Shown piece after piece: positions 1-12,752 of a DNA stretch of 64,000 bases. Source of the stretch: Amblyornis subalaris (lineage: Eukaryota > Chordata > Aves > Passeriformes > Ptilonorhynchidae); contig JACAXG010000006.1 in NCBI GenBank assembly GCA_018881555.1, forward strand, positions 682,001 through 746,000, read 5' to 3'. The position numbers and the translations under genes are program-made. Positions within the stretch are counted from its first letter, which is position 1; each line of letters starts with the position of its first letter. Below the pieces are notes generated by a model. The model saw only the letters and a list, made by a program, of their open reading frames with translations. It did not search any database and was not told where the DNA came from.

Positions 1-110
1 AATGTAGTAGTTTCACGTAGTTATTTTGTCTCAGAGGTCTCTTGCATGTGTGTCATCCTGACTTTGCATGGCTGTGTGGCATTGCAGTAAATCAGTCCAG
101 AAATTCATAC

Positions 111-160
111 TTGAATTAATGTTTGAAATTAATGTTTGAATTTATTTTATTTTATTTTTT
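111..160 (+). repeat. Short tandem and T-rich repeat
   Basis: Two 11-13 base units of TTGAA(A)TTAATG are followed by a (TTTA)n-like stretch ending in a T run. Confidence 0.7.
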
Positions 161-194
161 CTTTTCATATTCTGCTTTCCCTTTCAAATGAGGC

Positions 195-250
195 CAGATC
201 CTCAAGTCATTAAACTGAATTGCATCAGCTGTGGCTCTGGCTTGGAGAAA
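195..250 (-). mobile_element. Possible fragment of a 'ggccagatcctcag' family repeat
   Basis: The plus strand has GAGGCCAGATCCTCAAGTC, then GCATCAGCTGTGGCTCTGG. The first part matches the outer end of the palindromic sauropsid family seen at 50.1 kb, which begins or ends with ggccagatcctcag. Only the end is preserved, so confidence is low. Confidence 0.25.
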
Positions 251-567
251 TTAAAGGCGAGCACCTGTACCAGCTCAGCACCACCACAGTGAATGCACTC
301 GGAGAAGCTGAGCCACTGGAGAGTGAGCAAGACCAGAGCTTGGATGATGCTTCTAGATTTCATGAACCTGTGTTGTGTGCCGGGTAGAACNACGGGGTGG
401 TGTTAGGGAAAACTGCTGTTTTAGGCAGTTCCAGCATTGAGGTTGGTCTCTTACTGTGTTTGAGGACTGTCGCTCTCAAAGTGCAGTCTGCAACGGTGGC
501 ATAGTTGCTTTATGCAGACTTAAGTATGGCTCGTTAACTCTTCAAAATAATGTTATCTCTTCCAGCG

Positions 568-612
568 CATTTCCATTGCAGTGAATGGAAATGTTCCCAT
601 TAACTTTAAAGC
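568..612. mobile_element. Possible 'ccattgacttcaatggga' repeat fragment
   Basis: ATTTCCATTGCAGTGAATGG followed by AAATGTTCCCATTAACTTTA resembles two successive units of the 'cccattgaagtcaatggga' motif found in old sauropsid palindromic repeats. The similarity is short and may be chance. Confidence 0.25.
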
Positions 613-3364
613 ACGACTTCCTCCACCTACTCCTTCTTAAAAGACTTAATCAAGCATGTTTAGTGGAAACCTATGAGAGTTGTCTAATGACTGGCTCGCT
701 TTGCCCAGGGAAAAATGTAACTATAAACTGAAACATGATGCTGAAAACTAAGTTTAGTAGAAAGTGTTTAGTCTAGTGCTAGATGAATGATGGAAGCTTG
801 TATTTGTGAATAATTTATTTGACAATTGGTGCGGGAAAAAAATGACTGAATAAGTTCTTTGCTCGTTTTTTCTTGCCTGTCTACCAAACTGGCTGCACAA
901 TGCGCAAACAGATTGCTAATATTTATCCAGGAGCAAAGAGGTCAGCTTTTGTCAAAAATGTTTTTAGCAGTGACTTGGACAAGCACCAGATTAGCTTAAT
1001 TTTCTTGTGTCCTCTGCATTGTAAACAAAGGAAGTTGTGCTATTAGTTACTGAATTCACTGTGAGTTTTGCATCTCACCAACAAGGCGTATACTTTACTG
1101 CAAATCCTCTGTTGTAAAGACTCTGCCAATACTGGAGCTTGTCTTTTGTGCCTGCAGACAACCTCCTGAGACTTCAAAAAACCTCTGTGAGCTTTTCTTC
1201 ATAGCCTGTACAGGCGATGCTGCCCACCTTCAGCCCCTTCTGAAAGGAGCTTCTTCCAAGTCAGGTGCAGTGTTGTAGACAGCAGCTACGTACAGGGCCG
1301 AACGAGCAGGAGCTCCACAGCTCAAGAGAAGGTGTGTTTTGTGATCAGGAAGGCTGCCATCTCCACACAGGATGATGTAAATACTCGCTGATTGCCAGAC
1401 AGAAGGTGCTTATTAATTATTTTTCCTCTTAGTGAGAGAGGAAATACAGACAGACGGCAGAGTCTCTGAAGAGCTGTCTTTATTAGCTTGACCTGACAGC
1501 AGTACAGAGGTGTTTTGCTTGGGGACAAAATCCACGTTTTGCCTTGCAATTTAGTAAGCTTGTCTGCATTGCCTCCCACGCTTCCTCCTACAACCTTTCC
1601 CTTCCCCTGTGACACACCCAGGCTTCTTTTTTGCTGGACCTTCACCCTCTGCTACCTTCCTGTCTTCTCCCATGCTGCCACATGAGCTTAAAAGTGTTCT
1701 AAAGTGAATATGTATTTTAATACCGTTTTTTGTCCTCCTCACCCCTTTTAAAAGANGGACACATCTACCTTCTGTGCAAAACATTGAAAGTACAAGACCA
1801 CGCCTCCTTCCAAAAATGACCTCTGTAATCCCAAATCCAGTGTTGTTGCTGTCAGTAGGTTTCAGACTAAAACTAGGGCTTCTTATGTGACCGTGTTTTT
1901 ACACCATGCATTGCCAGAGCACCTTCNAGACCCATGGGAGTCAGGAGAAGCTGTAGGCACTTGAGCAGCTCTGAAACTGGGTCCCAGCGGCTTGATGCCT
2001 GCCCACACCTCCTCCATACACCATCAGCAGTTGCCTGTACTTATGCTCAACCTCTTTGAGAGAGTAAGTTTTCAGGTGCTTACTTCGATATTTTCTATTC
2101 CAGCAGGAAGAGCCCCCGCTTTTTGTGGCTTCACCTCTTCAAAATTTTCTGTGTGTGAGAGTGCAGAAAGTGGAGGCGAGGTGGGTCCTTGCTCCCTAGC
2201 CTTTCTTAGTTCCCATCTGTTCCCAAAAGCTGCCTGACAATGTGAAGGAGATGGGTCATAGCATCATTTCATCTTGGACCGTGGGAATATACTTGTCTCC
2301 TCATGCAGAGAGGCTCAGACCTGGTCAAGGCTCTTGCAGAACAGGGAGGGGAAGGTATGAGACATGTAAACAGAAGTTCATGGGATTTCTTTTCGATTTT
2401 AGCTCAGATGAGCTCCCAGTGCATGCAGAGAAGCACTNCCTGATTAAATGCTATAGCCCTTGGCTGTATGTGCTGTGTCACAGAGACCAGAAGTGCACAG
2501 AAATACACTTCATGCTGCAGACTGAAGCAGTCACTCACGGCTTTGTCCTCAGACATGACCCAAATTCAGACCAGCCTTGTTTGTGTTTGGCTACAGAAAG
2601 TCAGGTAGGTGTCAGCCCAGCTCCTGGCATAATTTGGAGCAGTTGCAAGGTGGTAATGAACTACGTGCTGCTCTCACAACCTCATCCTCCCACCTGTTTC
2701 TGACAACAAAGAAGAATGGAGTAGACCCGGGGGCTTTTACCCTGGCTCCTCCTCCTGGACATATGGGTTCGGTGAGTCAGTGCCAGGGAGACAGTGCGGG
2801 AGAATAGTGCATTGTGTGGGAAAACCATGGTCAGGCTCAGACCATTTTTCCTGTGCCAGAAGGTCAGAAGCTGTCCTTAACAGNAAGAAGAGACTAAACC
2901 CTGTCTGCCCTGGACTTATTCAGGGATTGCTCTTCCCTAAAGCCGTGAGTGTGAACTGAATACATCAGAAACATGCACTTCAGGATTTGATGCTTGCAGG
3001 GCTGCCCCTGAGTTGTCTGTCTGAGGTGAATGTGTTTCCCCCTGCATGCTGCTTGTAGGACCAAGCCCTGCTGTGCTGCAGAGAGTCACCTCTGCTCCTC
3101 CTGGAGCTAGAGGCAGCTCAGGGTAATCAGCACGTACAGAAATAAGCTCTGACAGTGGAAGCCTGGTAAGAGCACAGTTTAATTTCACTGTGGTATGCAG
3201 CACTCCAAGAAAACTCCCAGACTCAGTTCTTTTCCTTCAAGCACAATCCCTTATCAAGGTCCTTGGCAGCAATTCACGTACAGAAAGGAGCAGCTGTCAT
3301 GGTATTCCCACATACAAACACAAAAAACAACCCCTCCCAGTGCAGCAATGTTACGTAGTAGAAT
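613..3364. other. No gene seen; unique sequence
   Basis: Short frames occur on both strands (the longest is 153 codons at 2242-2703, with an N), but none resembles a known protein or has matching splice sites. Nothing repetitive is recognised. Confidence 0.6.
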
Positions 3365-3428
3365 AATTACAATATTTAACACTTGTATCTGTGCTTTTAA
3401 TCTTCAAAGCACTTAACGAGCACTAGGT
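3365..3428 (-). mobile_element. Possible MIR/L3-type relic fragment
   Basis: ACACTTGTATCTGTGCTTTT followed by AATCTTCAAAGCACTTAACG resembles the 'tatagcgcttttcatcttcaaagcgctttac' segment of old amniote retroposons. Only about 60 bases are recognisable, so the family is uncertain. Confidence 0.3.
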
Positions 3429-4215
3429 ACAGGTAATTGTAGCTGCAGAGTGATGTGGCCGTTTGCAAGAAAAGGAGAATTGTGTGCATGAATGCTCCAG
3501 TGGTCCTGTGCAGGGTGGGCACAGAGCAAATAGGGCTGTAAAGGCTAGATGACATGGACTCTCTCGGTGGCCAGGGTTGATTTTTTCCTATCACTGATCA
3601 CTGCCCTCCTGCCAGAGGTCACTGACTTCTCAGGTCTGCTGGAGGAATCGCTCACTTTATGGTTTCCCACCCCATCTCAGTCCCAATGAACTTGGTTAGG
3701 AAAGACCTATATGGTAAACCATATTAGCTGACCTGGCATATTTTCACTGGAATGGATGAGGGAGTGCTTGGATGAGCAACTCAGCCAGCAGACCTGGGAA
3801 AATGGTAACTCCTGGCAGATGGACAGAAAAGAAGGTGACTGTCGAGAGGCTAGTAGGAGGCCTGTAGGAGGTTGGCAATACTGGCAGCTGGCACAGGAGG
3901 TGTGTATCTGACAAAGGAAGATGAGCCCATGCTGGTTCCTCCTCTGGTTTGTCTCTCAGTCAATTTGATATGGAAAATGTCACTGTAAAAGGCATTATTT
4001 TTTTCCTTAGTCTTCTTGCTGTATCCAGGTAGATCTTGGCTCACACTGGAAAACAAAAGGGTTAGTGGAGAAATTGGTGCTCCTTCTAGTGTTTTTGCTT
4101 TCAGATGGTTTTTTTTTTGGTGAAGCAGAAGGACAAAACACAGCTCTTCAGTCTTTTTGTGCGGAGTACAGTCATACAGTCACAAGACAGTTGTTTAGTC
4201 CTAACATTTTTATGG

Positions 4216-4278
4216 CCATCCATCCATCCATCCATCCATCCATCCATCCATCCATCCATCTATCCATCCATCCATCCA
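4216..4278 (+). repeat. (CCAT)n microsatellite
   Basis: About 15 tandem CCAT units occur with one CTAT interruption. Reading frames through it give HPSI repeats, which are an artefact of the array and not a protein. Confidence 0.97.
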
Positions 4279-4574
4279 CCCGTTATTGCCTCAATCTGCA
4301 AAATTGTCCATTTGCTCTTTCGATGATGTCCCTATGCTCTCTCTTGCTTTGCATTCTTACTAAGATTGCTCATCCACAAGCACTTGGGTAGTGCCTCTGT
4401 TGTTGCTCAGAGTAGGCAAATGAGATTAGTGGATGTGAAATGCATCACTGGAGCATGCAGCTCTACAGGGTACCAGATGCCAGCGCCTGGGAAGCCAGAG
4501 CATAGCCACACACCGGGCATCCTGACCATCCAGTTCTACTCCCTGCCTTCACAGGCAAGAAGGCTTTACACTTA

Positions 4575-4656
4575 TTAATGTGAGGTGATCACTCTGGCAA
4601 AACAAGGCAGTGTTGATCTGGTCCCTTCCAACTTCAATGACCCTGTGAGTCTGTGT
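4575..4656 (+). mobile_element. CR1 LINE 3'-terminal stub
   Basis: The segment ends with GATCTGGTCCCTTCCAACTT followed by CAATGACCCTGTGAGTCTGT, which matches the terminal CR1 sequence in sense orientation, including two degenerate copies of the 3' octamer (CCCTGTGA, GTCTGTG). Only the last 50-80 bases are recognisable. Confidence 0.6.
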
Positions 4657-5871
4657 ACTGACTGCACTGTTTAGATAAGTTTGGGGCCCACGTACCTTGT
4701 AATTTGATTTTAAACAAAGCAAATACAAACCTAACTGCTGGAACCTTTGTTTTCACTGGAAATCACACTCTTATCTNCGCAGTATGAATGTCTGTCCTTC
4801 CTGCTGCTTAAGAGGAAAACGAAGGTAATACATAGTAAGGTAATAACAATACATTAACAGGAATCGGTTCATTCAAAGGGGTTAGCTCAGGGTTTGCTTT
4901 TATTTTAACCGTTCATGCACATTATCATTTTTCCCTTGAGGATTGTTTTGGGGAAAAAGATTGTGAAATCCTGAGCTAGTTCTCCCTTGTGCTGCAGCTT
5001 CATTATTATGCGCATAACTCCAGAAAATGAAGTCTCTACTTCATGAAAGTATTCCCCATAACTGCTGTCTCCTTCCCTTCGGTTAGTGAGGTCTTAGTAA
5101 TGTAATTCTTCAAGGTTTTATTATTATGAATTGGTTAACATTTTTTCTTCTAGGAAGTCCACCCCTGAAATGGATTGATGAGATGAGAATCTTTCCATTT
5201 TCTTAAAAAACAGAGTTTCTAGACCTTGTTGTTGGAGAGGAAAGCATCCTATGAGTGCAAGCATACTTCAGAAGCAAAAAAAAAGCTCTGGGAAGAAACA
5301 CACGAACAAACCAACCTCTGTAGTTTAACCTTGTGACTCTTAAGTTCCTCCTCATTTCTGAGGCCTCAAATATTGCAATTGGCAGTGCTGTGGTAGCTCT
5401 CAAAGACAGCTGCTTCCAGGCAAGCAAGGTCCTGGGAGAAGGAGCAGACCTAAGCTCTCAGCTTGGTAACTCAGTCTCCCGCCTGTAGAGTTTTGTGGCA
5501 GGACTGTCTGCAAGACGAGGGAAAAAAAAACCTACCCCTGAAATCATCTCCCTTGCTCGCACCATTCCAATTAAATGCAATCAATTACTCAATCAATCTT
5601 TTGCTCTTAATAAAGCCGGTTATCTCTTTCCTTCTAATTCCCCTCCAGGTTTTTTAACAATTGTTCAGACAGACACAACAAGCAGCTTTTGTAAAGGAAG
5701 AGTGTAGGCGTTTCCTTTGGCTGTTTTCACTTTCTGCCTATGATGATGTTATGCTCCGCACCCTCCCCAAATCCTAATCATATACAATGAGTGTACTGGG
5801 AGCCCATTTTTTTTTCCAACTGGCATGGATTGAGTACCCTAATTTGACAGCAAAATCATGCCAAAATATTT

Positions 5872-5885
5872 GGGGGGGGGGGGGG
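5872..5885 (+). repeat. G14 homopolymer with adjacent G tracts
   Basis: Fourteen consecutive G bases are followed by CAGGGAGGGAG, giving enough G tracts for a G-quadruplex on the plus strand. Length is likely to vary between individuals or assemblies. Confidence 0.95.
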
Positions 5886-6517
5886 CAGGGAGGGAGAATA
5901 GACATTTTGTCATCTTTGTGTTGCTGATGAGTCAGACCATTTAAACTAAGGAAAGGTTTAAAAAAGGGAAGGGAAATGCTCTCCAGCCTTATCTACTCCA
6001 ACATTAATTTGGGTAGAAGGCAGGAGTGGAGGAAGTCTGAGCAAATCTGCTCCTCGTTCAAGTTGCCTTTAGATGGTTACCGTTGTCTGCAGGCTGAAAG
6101 GAGATGCATTACATTATTGCCCGCCACGGAGTGACTGTGACAGAGGGGGAGAGGCCCCACACATGCTNATCTCGGTTTTGTGTGTGTGCAAAAGCCATGC
6201 GTGCTTGATGCACATATGTAAAAAAGACCAGCGCTGGCTTCCATTCCATTGCATTGCTTCAACTCCCCTGCATTCCTTGTGGGAGGGAGACTNCGGTGTA
6301 CCTGCNCAAAGCATATCCATACCTGAATNCACCTGTCCCTGATAGGTTTAACACTCCTGTCTTAAAAAAACAAACAAACTGTGTTTAACTGACATAATCA
6401 TGCAACTGCAAGGATTATCTGTGGGTCAGGCTGTGTCTGGAAGCAGAATTGGTTGGTCCTGTTCAAAGTGGATGAGAAGATTAGACGGAGCAGATACCAA
6501 GTAACTTAAGAAAAAGG

Positions 6518-6532
6518 AAAAAAAAAAAAAAA
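6518..6532 (+). repeat. Poly-A run
   Basis: Fifteen A bases are preceded by AAAAAGG. No retroposed sequence is recognisable immediately upstream, so it is a simple repeat. Confidence 0.9.
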
Positions 6533-8530
6533 GATGTAGTCAGAAGAGTTAGGAGTGACCTGAATGGGAAGAAGAGGTAAGAGGGTGTGGTACTGTGGAA
6601 AGTGCCAGCAGCACAGTCCTTACTTAAACTTTACTTAGACTTGCCTCCATGTTGATTTTAGCATGGGGACAGTCAAGTCAGGCCTATGTGTTTAACAGGA
6701 AAGAGAGGGGCAACATCAGGAAAATGGNGTTACCTCACGGTGACATTAAAACAAACCAAGGTGGTGGGAAGCCTTCTGTCCTAGGGGAGCTGGTGGAAAT
6801 TCCATCACACAAAGGCACATTTGCACTGCAGCAGCTCTTGCTTCTTGTCAGAAAACTCGAGTGAGCCTTGCACTTGTGTGCAATGCTGTGGGCCCTGACT
6901 GCCTGTGCACGGGGGCAGACCCTAGCAACCCTGTGCTCTTGTGTTTGCACTGCCATCAGTCCCCCAGTAAGGGGATTTAAAGCTGGCTCCGCTGGGCCCA
7001 TCCTGCATGCAACCTCTGTGGTGCAGACATGCCCTGGGACTTTTAAAAGTTGGTAAAACTCAGATGAATATGCTAAAGTTGGTAATAAGATAATGAGAGG
7101 GAAGTGCTATTCTACCTGATGGGCCGTTTTCGACTTTGTTTTTGAGGCTAACCCTGCTGTAAGGTGAAGAGGTGAGGAAAAAGTTTGCTCATTTTATTAT
7201 CACTGGTCACAGTCTCCAGCTGGCTGAGTTGCAGGCAAAAGCCTCTAGCGTGGCTCAGAGGAAGTCTGCTCCAAATGATCCCAAATGACAGAGTGTCTCC
7301 AAGGTGTTAGTATGGCAGTGGAGACCAGTTGGATATGGAGGTTTCTCAAGAATGTCCCTTTGCTTGGCTTTGGGGATGGAGAAGCTGTGCAGGAGCTGCT
7401 GTGCTGGTGCCAAGCCAGGAGACTATCTCCTTGCACTGGGGCGATCCTCCCTTGGCTGGGTCTTCCAGCCTCAGGGTTGTTTGCATTGTGAGGATGGCAC
7501 AAAGCAGCCTTACTTCAGGGAAGGATTGGGGCCTGGGCCTTATCTCACTTTGATTACATTAAATAATCTATCTGTCTGCCATGTTATTTACATAACTCTT
7601 ATTTAAATACTTTTACATCAGACACACTGAATCATGAGACTGAAAGTCTAGACGATGCTTGCTGGGCTCAGCCTGCCTTTAACCCTCCTCTGTTGCCATT
7701 TTTCTTGTCTTTCCCATCAGGATTACTCTGCTCTGCCTTTGGCCCGTGAGGGACATATGAAGTGCCTGGTGGTCCCAGGATTTCAGAGTGAACGAAATGA
7801 AATTGCTGCGGTGAGGGAGTGAGAGCACAGAGGGCAGATAGAGGGGAGGGGGAGAAGGCAGCAGGGAGAGGGCTGTGAGTTGTTTGTCTGGTTTTACTAG
7901 GTCAGCTTTGAGTGAGACTGCAGGGCNAATGGCTTTGGACAGACAACCTTAGGGCAGGACTTCACCCCCGGAGCTTGCCCTCTGGCAGGCACTGCCCTGG
8001 CCATCTGCTATAAGAGATAATTCATTTTGGGAAGAGCAGAAGGAGATATAGCATTTCCTCNTGCTAAGCGGGCTTAAAGGCAGAGGCTAGAAGCTGGGAA
8101 TTGGGAGAGAGCAAATGGAATAGAAAAGACATTTGTAATTTTAGAGAAAAGCCAAGAAAGACCATTCATTTCCCCAGGTTCTGCCCACTCCTCTAAAAGT
8201 GCATTATAAATTACTAATAATTCATAAATGGCTTGTGTTACGGCAAGCTTGGCAAATTCATCTCTCTCTCCTTCTGAAGCTATGTTCCAGGTTTTACGCC
8301 TCACTGTCACAAGCCTTGATGTTATGATTTCATTATATATTGATTTTGATATATGTTTCCTGCGATATTTAGGTGCACTGGAACCGAATCTCTGATTTGG
8401 AAAAAAGAAGGGCCGGGGCTTCTGGTTCTTTATCTTTCACTTTCTTATGAAAAAAGTTTTGTCAAGGGTTGCTCTAGTCCTGGCTGCTGCTTCCAGAGGG
8501 CTTGGGGATGTCAAGGCTGAGATGGAGCAG

Positions 8531-8547
8531 CACTTCCATCTAGTGGT
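8531..8547 (-). promoter_or_regulatory. Weak candidate CTCF-binding motif
   Basis: The minus strand reads ACCACTAGATGGAAGTG. It matches the CTCF core CCASYAGRKGG but has A in place of the following C. It may also derive from an old repeat, because 'catctagtgg' strings are common in ancient elements. Confidence 0.25.
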
Positions 8548-8850
8548 CTGTAAAAATTAAGGCAAGTTCTCCAACCTCGAGACTTTCAAGTCTGCAACAG
8601 AAGCATGAACTTAATTTCTGAAACCGTGAATCTTGCCCTAATATGAAGCAACAGATTATTCACATTCCAGAAAGAATAACACAATAATCCAAGTTTTATT
8701 TGTATTTGCAAGTAATTTTTTGGANGTAGTTCTATGGGAATCACTGTGATTTGTTAGACCACAGCTTCAGGGATAGTGTGACAGCATGGTGAAGCTGGGA
8801 AATTCAGGTGTTCCTAAACTGAAGAGTAACGCAATGCGACACTGTGCTCT

Positions 8851-8958
8851 GCTTACAAAGTGCTTGGCACCCATCTGTGCATCCTGCAGCACTTTACAAA
8901 TGTCTGTATTCACTCTTAGTTTGCAGCTGGAGAAAAAGAGGAATGAGAGAGTATGGCA
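8851..8958 (-). mobile_element. MIR-like relic (antisense)
   Basis: The plus strand reads CTTACAAAGTGCTTGGCACC, then GCACTTTACAAATGTCTGTA and TTAGTTTGCAGCTGGAGAAA followed by AAGAGGAATGAGAGAG. These resemble the antisense MIR order of a 'gtgcttggcac' tail, 'gcgctttacaa' and 'cagatggggaaactgagg...agag'. The match is partial, so an L2/L3-type origin is also possible. Confidence 0.45.
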
Positions 8959-9512
8959 GGTACGTCAACAAATAGTATCTGTTTTGAATCCTTGTTTTCA
9001 TGTGCTGCATGTAGATGCTGTTCTCCAGGGCAGCTGAGCAGTGAACTGAAGTCAGTAAGGATTTAGAGCATATATGGATTCAGCATAGCAGGATCTTGGT
9101 CTGCGGCATAGTGCTCCAGTGCAGATAAAAAACTACCACAGCAACAACCACAGTACAGTACAATGTAATACCAGAGGAACCTTAGACTCTCTGAAAACCA
9201 GACCTAGCGTCTCAAGCCAAGCTCTCGGGGAACTGAGACCTGCTCATCTCACGAACAGATACTTCTGAACAAGTTAAAGGGGCCAAGCTGAGGATTACTA
9301 GGTGGGGTTAAATCACCCTGACAGGCCTGTCGGTAGCAAAAGCCCTATAAACTTCTGAGGGGAAGGCTCAGGTTTGCTGTCTCCTACTGCCATTGCCAAG
9401 CTGTGCTGTCTCCTTTCAGCAGCTGTTGTGAAAGAGGAACTTGCTGTTCTACAAGGGCTGTTTCCCAACAAGGAGGCTAAAAGAGTGGAATTGTTATTGT
9501 GAAGACTGGGGA

Positions 9513-9563
9513 ATTACACACACACAGAGGCACACACAAGCACACACACATATACCCACACCT
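9513..9563 (+). repeat. Imperfect (CA)n microsatellite
   Basis: CA units are interrupted by GAGG, AAG and TATAC segments over about 50 bases. Confidence 0.9.
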
Positions 9564-10725
9564 CCTCTGATTCCTGTGAAGGGAAGTTGTAAGTTCAGAA
9601 GTGAGGTTCAGAGCAACTGAGGTGATTCTGCCGTGAATGGCAGTATGTGATTGACATCTCTGGGCTGATTCAACATCCAAGCATGATATGAGGTGTGTTG
9701 AAGTTATTTTAAGGTGCTGTGGCCTGCCTCAGGGTATTCTGAAATTCTGACACCCTGTCAAATTCTTGACTCCCTGGGGGAGGGGGTGATCTTCTGATAG
9801 CCACACCCTCCCGATTGGCTGCCCAAATGCAATTATATTATAAAAAAATCTTTATTGACAGCAAAAAAAATGAATAATTTTTACTGGAGGAACACACAGG
9901 TCATTGTTCCTCTTCTGCTGTGTGACTCATCCAGATCAAGCTGTCTGTTTAGTGTATCTACTAATGCAGTTAACTTGGAAAACCTAACCCATAAGTGCTT
10001 CTTTTGTTTCCTAAAAAACAATCGCTGGATGCCTTTAGAAACTTCTCAATTTTTTTTTAAGCCCTGCCGTGTTTTGGAACGAGAAGAGCACAGGCACTTT
10101 CTTGGCAAATCTTCCATAACTTTTTCTGTTCTACCCTCATACAGTACCTTCTTTTAGTGGGCTTGCAACAGAAGTGCTTTACACCTCTGAAGAGAGGAAA
10201 CCTTAATGGCAAATCTGTGAGCTGAGTGAGCCTGAAGGCTGGCATAATGTCACACCTTATCATTAGATCAGGTCCGAAATACGTTCCTGAGGCCCAGACC
10301 TCGAGCATGACCTCCCTTGACGCAATTCATCAGCACTCAGTCACAATCTTCCTGGGGTAGGGGCAAGAAGCAAGCCTGTACCCCAGTCCCCCTTCTCCTG
10401 CCGGAAACTCAACATTTGCACTCGCAGCTCCTTGTGTAATGGAGGTGGCTGCAGTGCCAGGACAGGAGTGTCGGGGATGCAGACCCACCCCTGCCACTCT
10501 TTTCTGCCCATCTGCCTGTTGCACAAGTGAACAAGATTGCAAGAGCACATTGCCTCCCCCAGCCACATCCCTGTGCAGCTGCCTGCGTCCTGCCCCTTTG
10601 GAACTGCAGAACTGCCCCATGTGCAGTGCAGCTGGAGAGGGCTCTGCCCACAGAGAAAGCACGACGCTCATCCTGAAATGCAGGAGCGTTTCTGAGTGCC
10701 TTGTTCGGAAACAAAACCCTTGGAT

Positions 10726-10755
10726 TTTGTTTCTTTTTTGTTTTGTTTTGTTTAA
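10726..10755 (+). repeat. (TTTTG)n simple repeat
   Basis: Four to five imperfect TTTTG units lie together (TTTTGTTTCTTTTTTG and TTTTGTTTTG). Confidence 0.8.
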
Positions 10756-12679
10756 GGTGACTGACTGTTAGCTCCTCAGTTCTTTCAGATGAGGTATTAA
10801 TCAGAAATAGGCTACATGCAAATAAATATACTACTCCCAATTAGAATGAAAAAGGACTACAGACAATGCACTTATCTCAGTACTGCTTGGGTAGTTGAAG
10901 CAGCTGCAAGAAAGCTAATAGCAGGGTTGAAACCAGACTTGCCAGCAATTTCATTCTTGGCCAGACAGTCAATTTTTTCATGCTTTTGTCTGGCTGTCTC
11001 TTGGTAGGGCTGCACAAGAAGAGCAGTTTTACTTTCTTTCGTTATTATACATATATTTTTCTGCTGAATTCATCTATGACTGCCATAACTGAGTGGTACT
11101 CTGTTTCCAAGGAAGCTTGAGTGACTGAATAATGAAGATGAATCGGGATTCCAGAAAAAAAAGAGAATTCTTCTTTCTCGTGCAGCCTAACCCCAATAAT
11201 CTGCTTTTGCCAACCTGTCCATATGAAATAAAAAAGAGGCATTCATTTGTACTGCCTCATTTTCCTCTGTGTACGGTGAAAGGATTTTTTGTTGCAATCT
11301 GTCACTCTCATGTGCACTCTCTAAACAGCCTGTGCCCCCTTCCACTCCAGGCAGTACAGAGAGCAGTTATTTTTAATAGAACTCGTTTAACATACCTATG
11401 TGTTGGTTTGTAGCAGAGGTCACACTCTCTGGACTTCGCTGCAGCTGGGATCCTCCTCTGGACAAAGGTGATGTGTCTTAGAGCGTCTTTGACTTGGCAG
11501 GAACGTTTATTAAAATACCACAAGTTCAGACAATGCTGGTTACGAGGAGTGCACAGTGCGTTATATGTGGGAGGACTGGCGCAGAGTTTCCACTAAAAAT
11601 GAAGTGACTTAGAAAACTCTTCTTCACCCTGGCACATCCCAAGGNGCGTATTCTGTGTCTGTGTGTCTGGTGAAGCCTGCTCACGCTCGGTGCGCAGTGT
11701 GTGCTTGTACATGTCTCACAGAAAATCTTGGGAATCGTTTAGCTCCTCGCTTGCGCACAGCACAGGTTTCAAAGCGTCCCAAAGCATACTCTTTTGTGTC
11801 CAATGAAAGCCTGTCTCAGACTTTAAGCATAGCAGGGGCCACCGTTTCGGCTGCTGTAAATCAACGAAGTCTCAGGGAAGCTGGTGGGGCTCTGCCATTT
11901 TACACTAGCTGAAAGTTTGGCCCTTGCCTATGCCCTGCACTCAGCCCTGAAGATGTAGGCAGCAGAGGCAGGAGGCAGCACCCCACGTAATGACAGCCTG
12001 TGGAGCTGTAGCACAATGCCCGCAGTGAGCCGCGGAGTTAAAGCAATGCAGTTTCATCATCTGCCCAGGCAATATGAGGACATGATATTGCAAGACACTT
12101 TCAGGCTCTTGCCACAAGCTGTTTTACATGTCTTAGAGTCTTCAGCTGTCACAGGAGTGGAGATCTCTTCTCAGCCTTCTTTGTTGGTGGTGAAAAAAAA
12201 GCTGGTTTTTATTCCCTTTCTCTGGCTTCTTTGCATTTCATAAGAAAAGGAAGGTTTCCTCTCCCTTTTATTTGTTTGGTTTTTCAATGTTACATTTGAG
12301 TTCCAGTTAGGTCCAGGAACATTTTGTGATCCTGGCAGTAACGTTCCAAACAGTCGATGACGAGCTCAAACAAGAAGTGTGTGAGAAGATCAAAGTCAGT
12401 GGCTTCAAAGGATGGAAGGCACTTTGCACCAACCAACCCTCCTGTCCTGTTCTTTTCAGTAATCCTATAGGACTTGATTTCATGGCTGAACCTCTTTGGC
12501 TTTTGCTGTGTCTCTTTTCTTCTTTGAATTCATAGTCTGAATGATAGCTCAAAGTGTGCATCATTTTTGAGTTAAAAAATAACACAAAGCAAAGGAGGAA
12601 AATATTTTCAGCTTCATTTATTAAAACAGATGGTATAAGATTTTTTTAACTTCATAGCCAACTTGTAGATCATTTTCCA

Positions 12680-12752
12680 ACTGGGTCAAGTCTACAGATA
12701 AGGTATCTAGTGAAAAATTAATGGAGTTATGCTCACTTGTACCAGCTGACCC
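12680..12752 (+). mobile_element. Possible fragment of the same palindromic repeat family as 50.1 kb
   Basis: AATGGAGTTATGCTCACTTG and TACCAGCTGAC resemble the 'caatggagttacactgatttacaccagctgag' part of the 50.1-kb family. The left part is unclear and the segment ends at a run of cytosines. Confidence 0.3.

Larger units (their letters stand above)
4657..8530. other. No gene seen; unique sequence with simple repeats
   Basis: This stretch holds only the G14 and A15 runs listed separately. Overlapping short frames at 6.1-6.3 kb and 7.2-7.6 kb are open on both strands and are not credible genes. Confidence 0.6.
8959..12679. other. No gene seen; unique sequence
   Basis: GC is raised at 10.38-10.68 kb, where several frames overlap on both strands (up to 143 codons). 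No known domain or clear splice pair is present. It also contains the CA and TTTTG repeats. Confidence 0.55.

Noticed and set aside
4065..4391. Reading frames with HPSI repeats, seemingly a repetitive protein
   Set aside because: The repeats come directly from the CCAT microsatellite; nothing else in the frames is protein-like.
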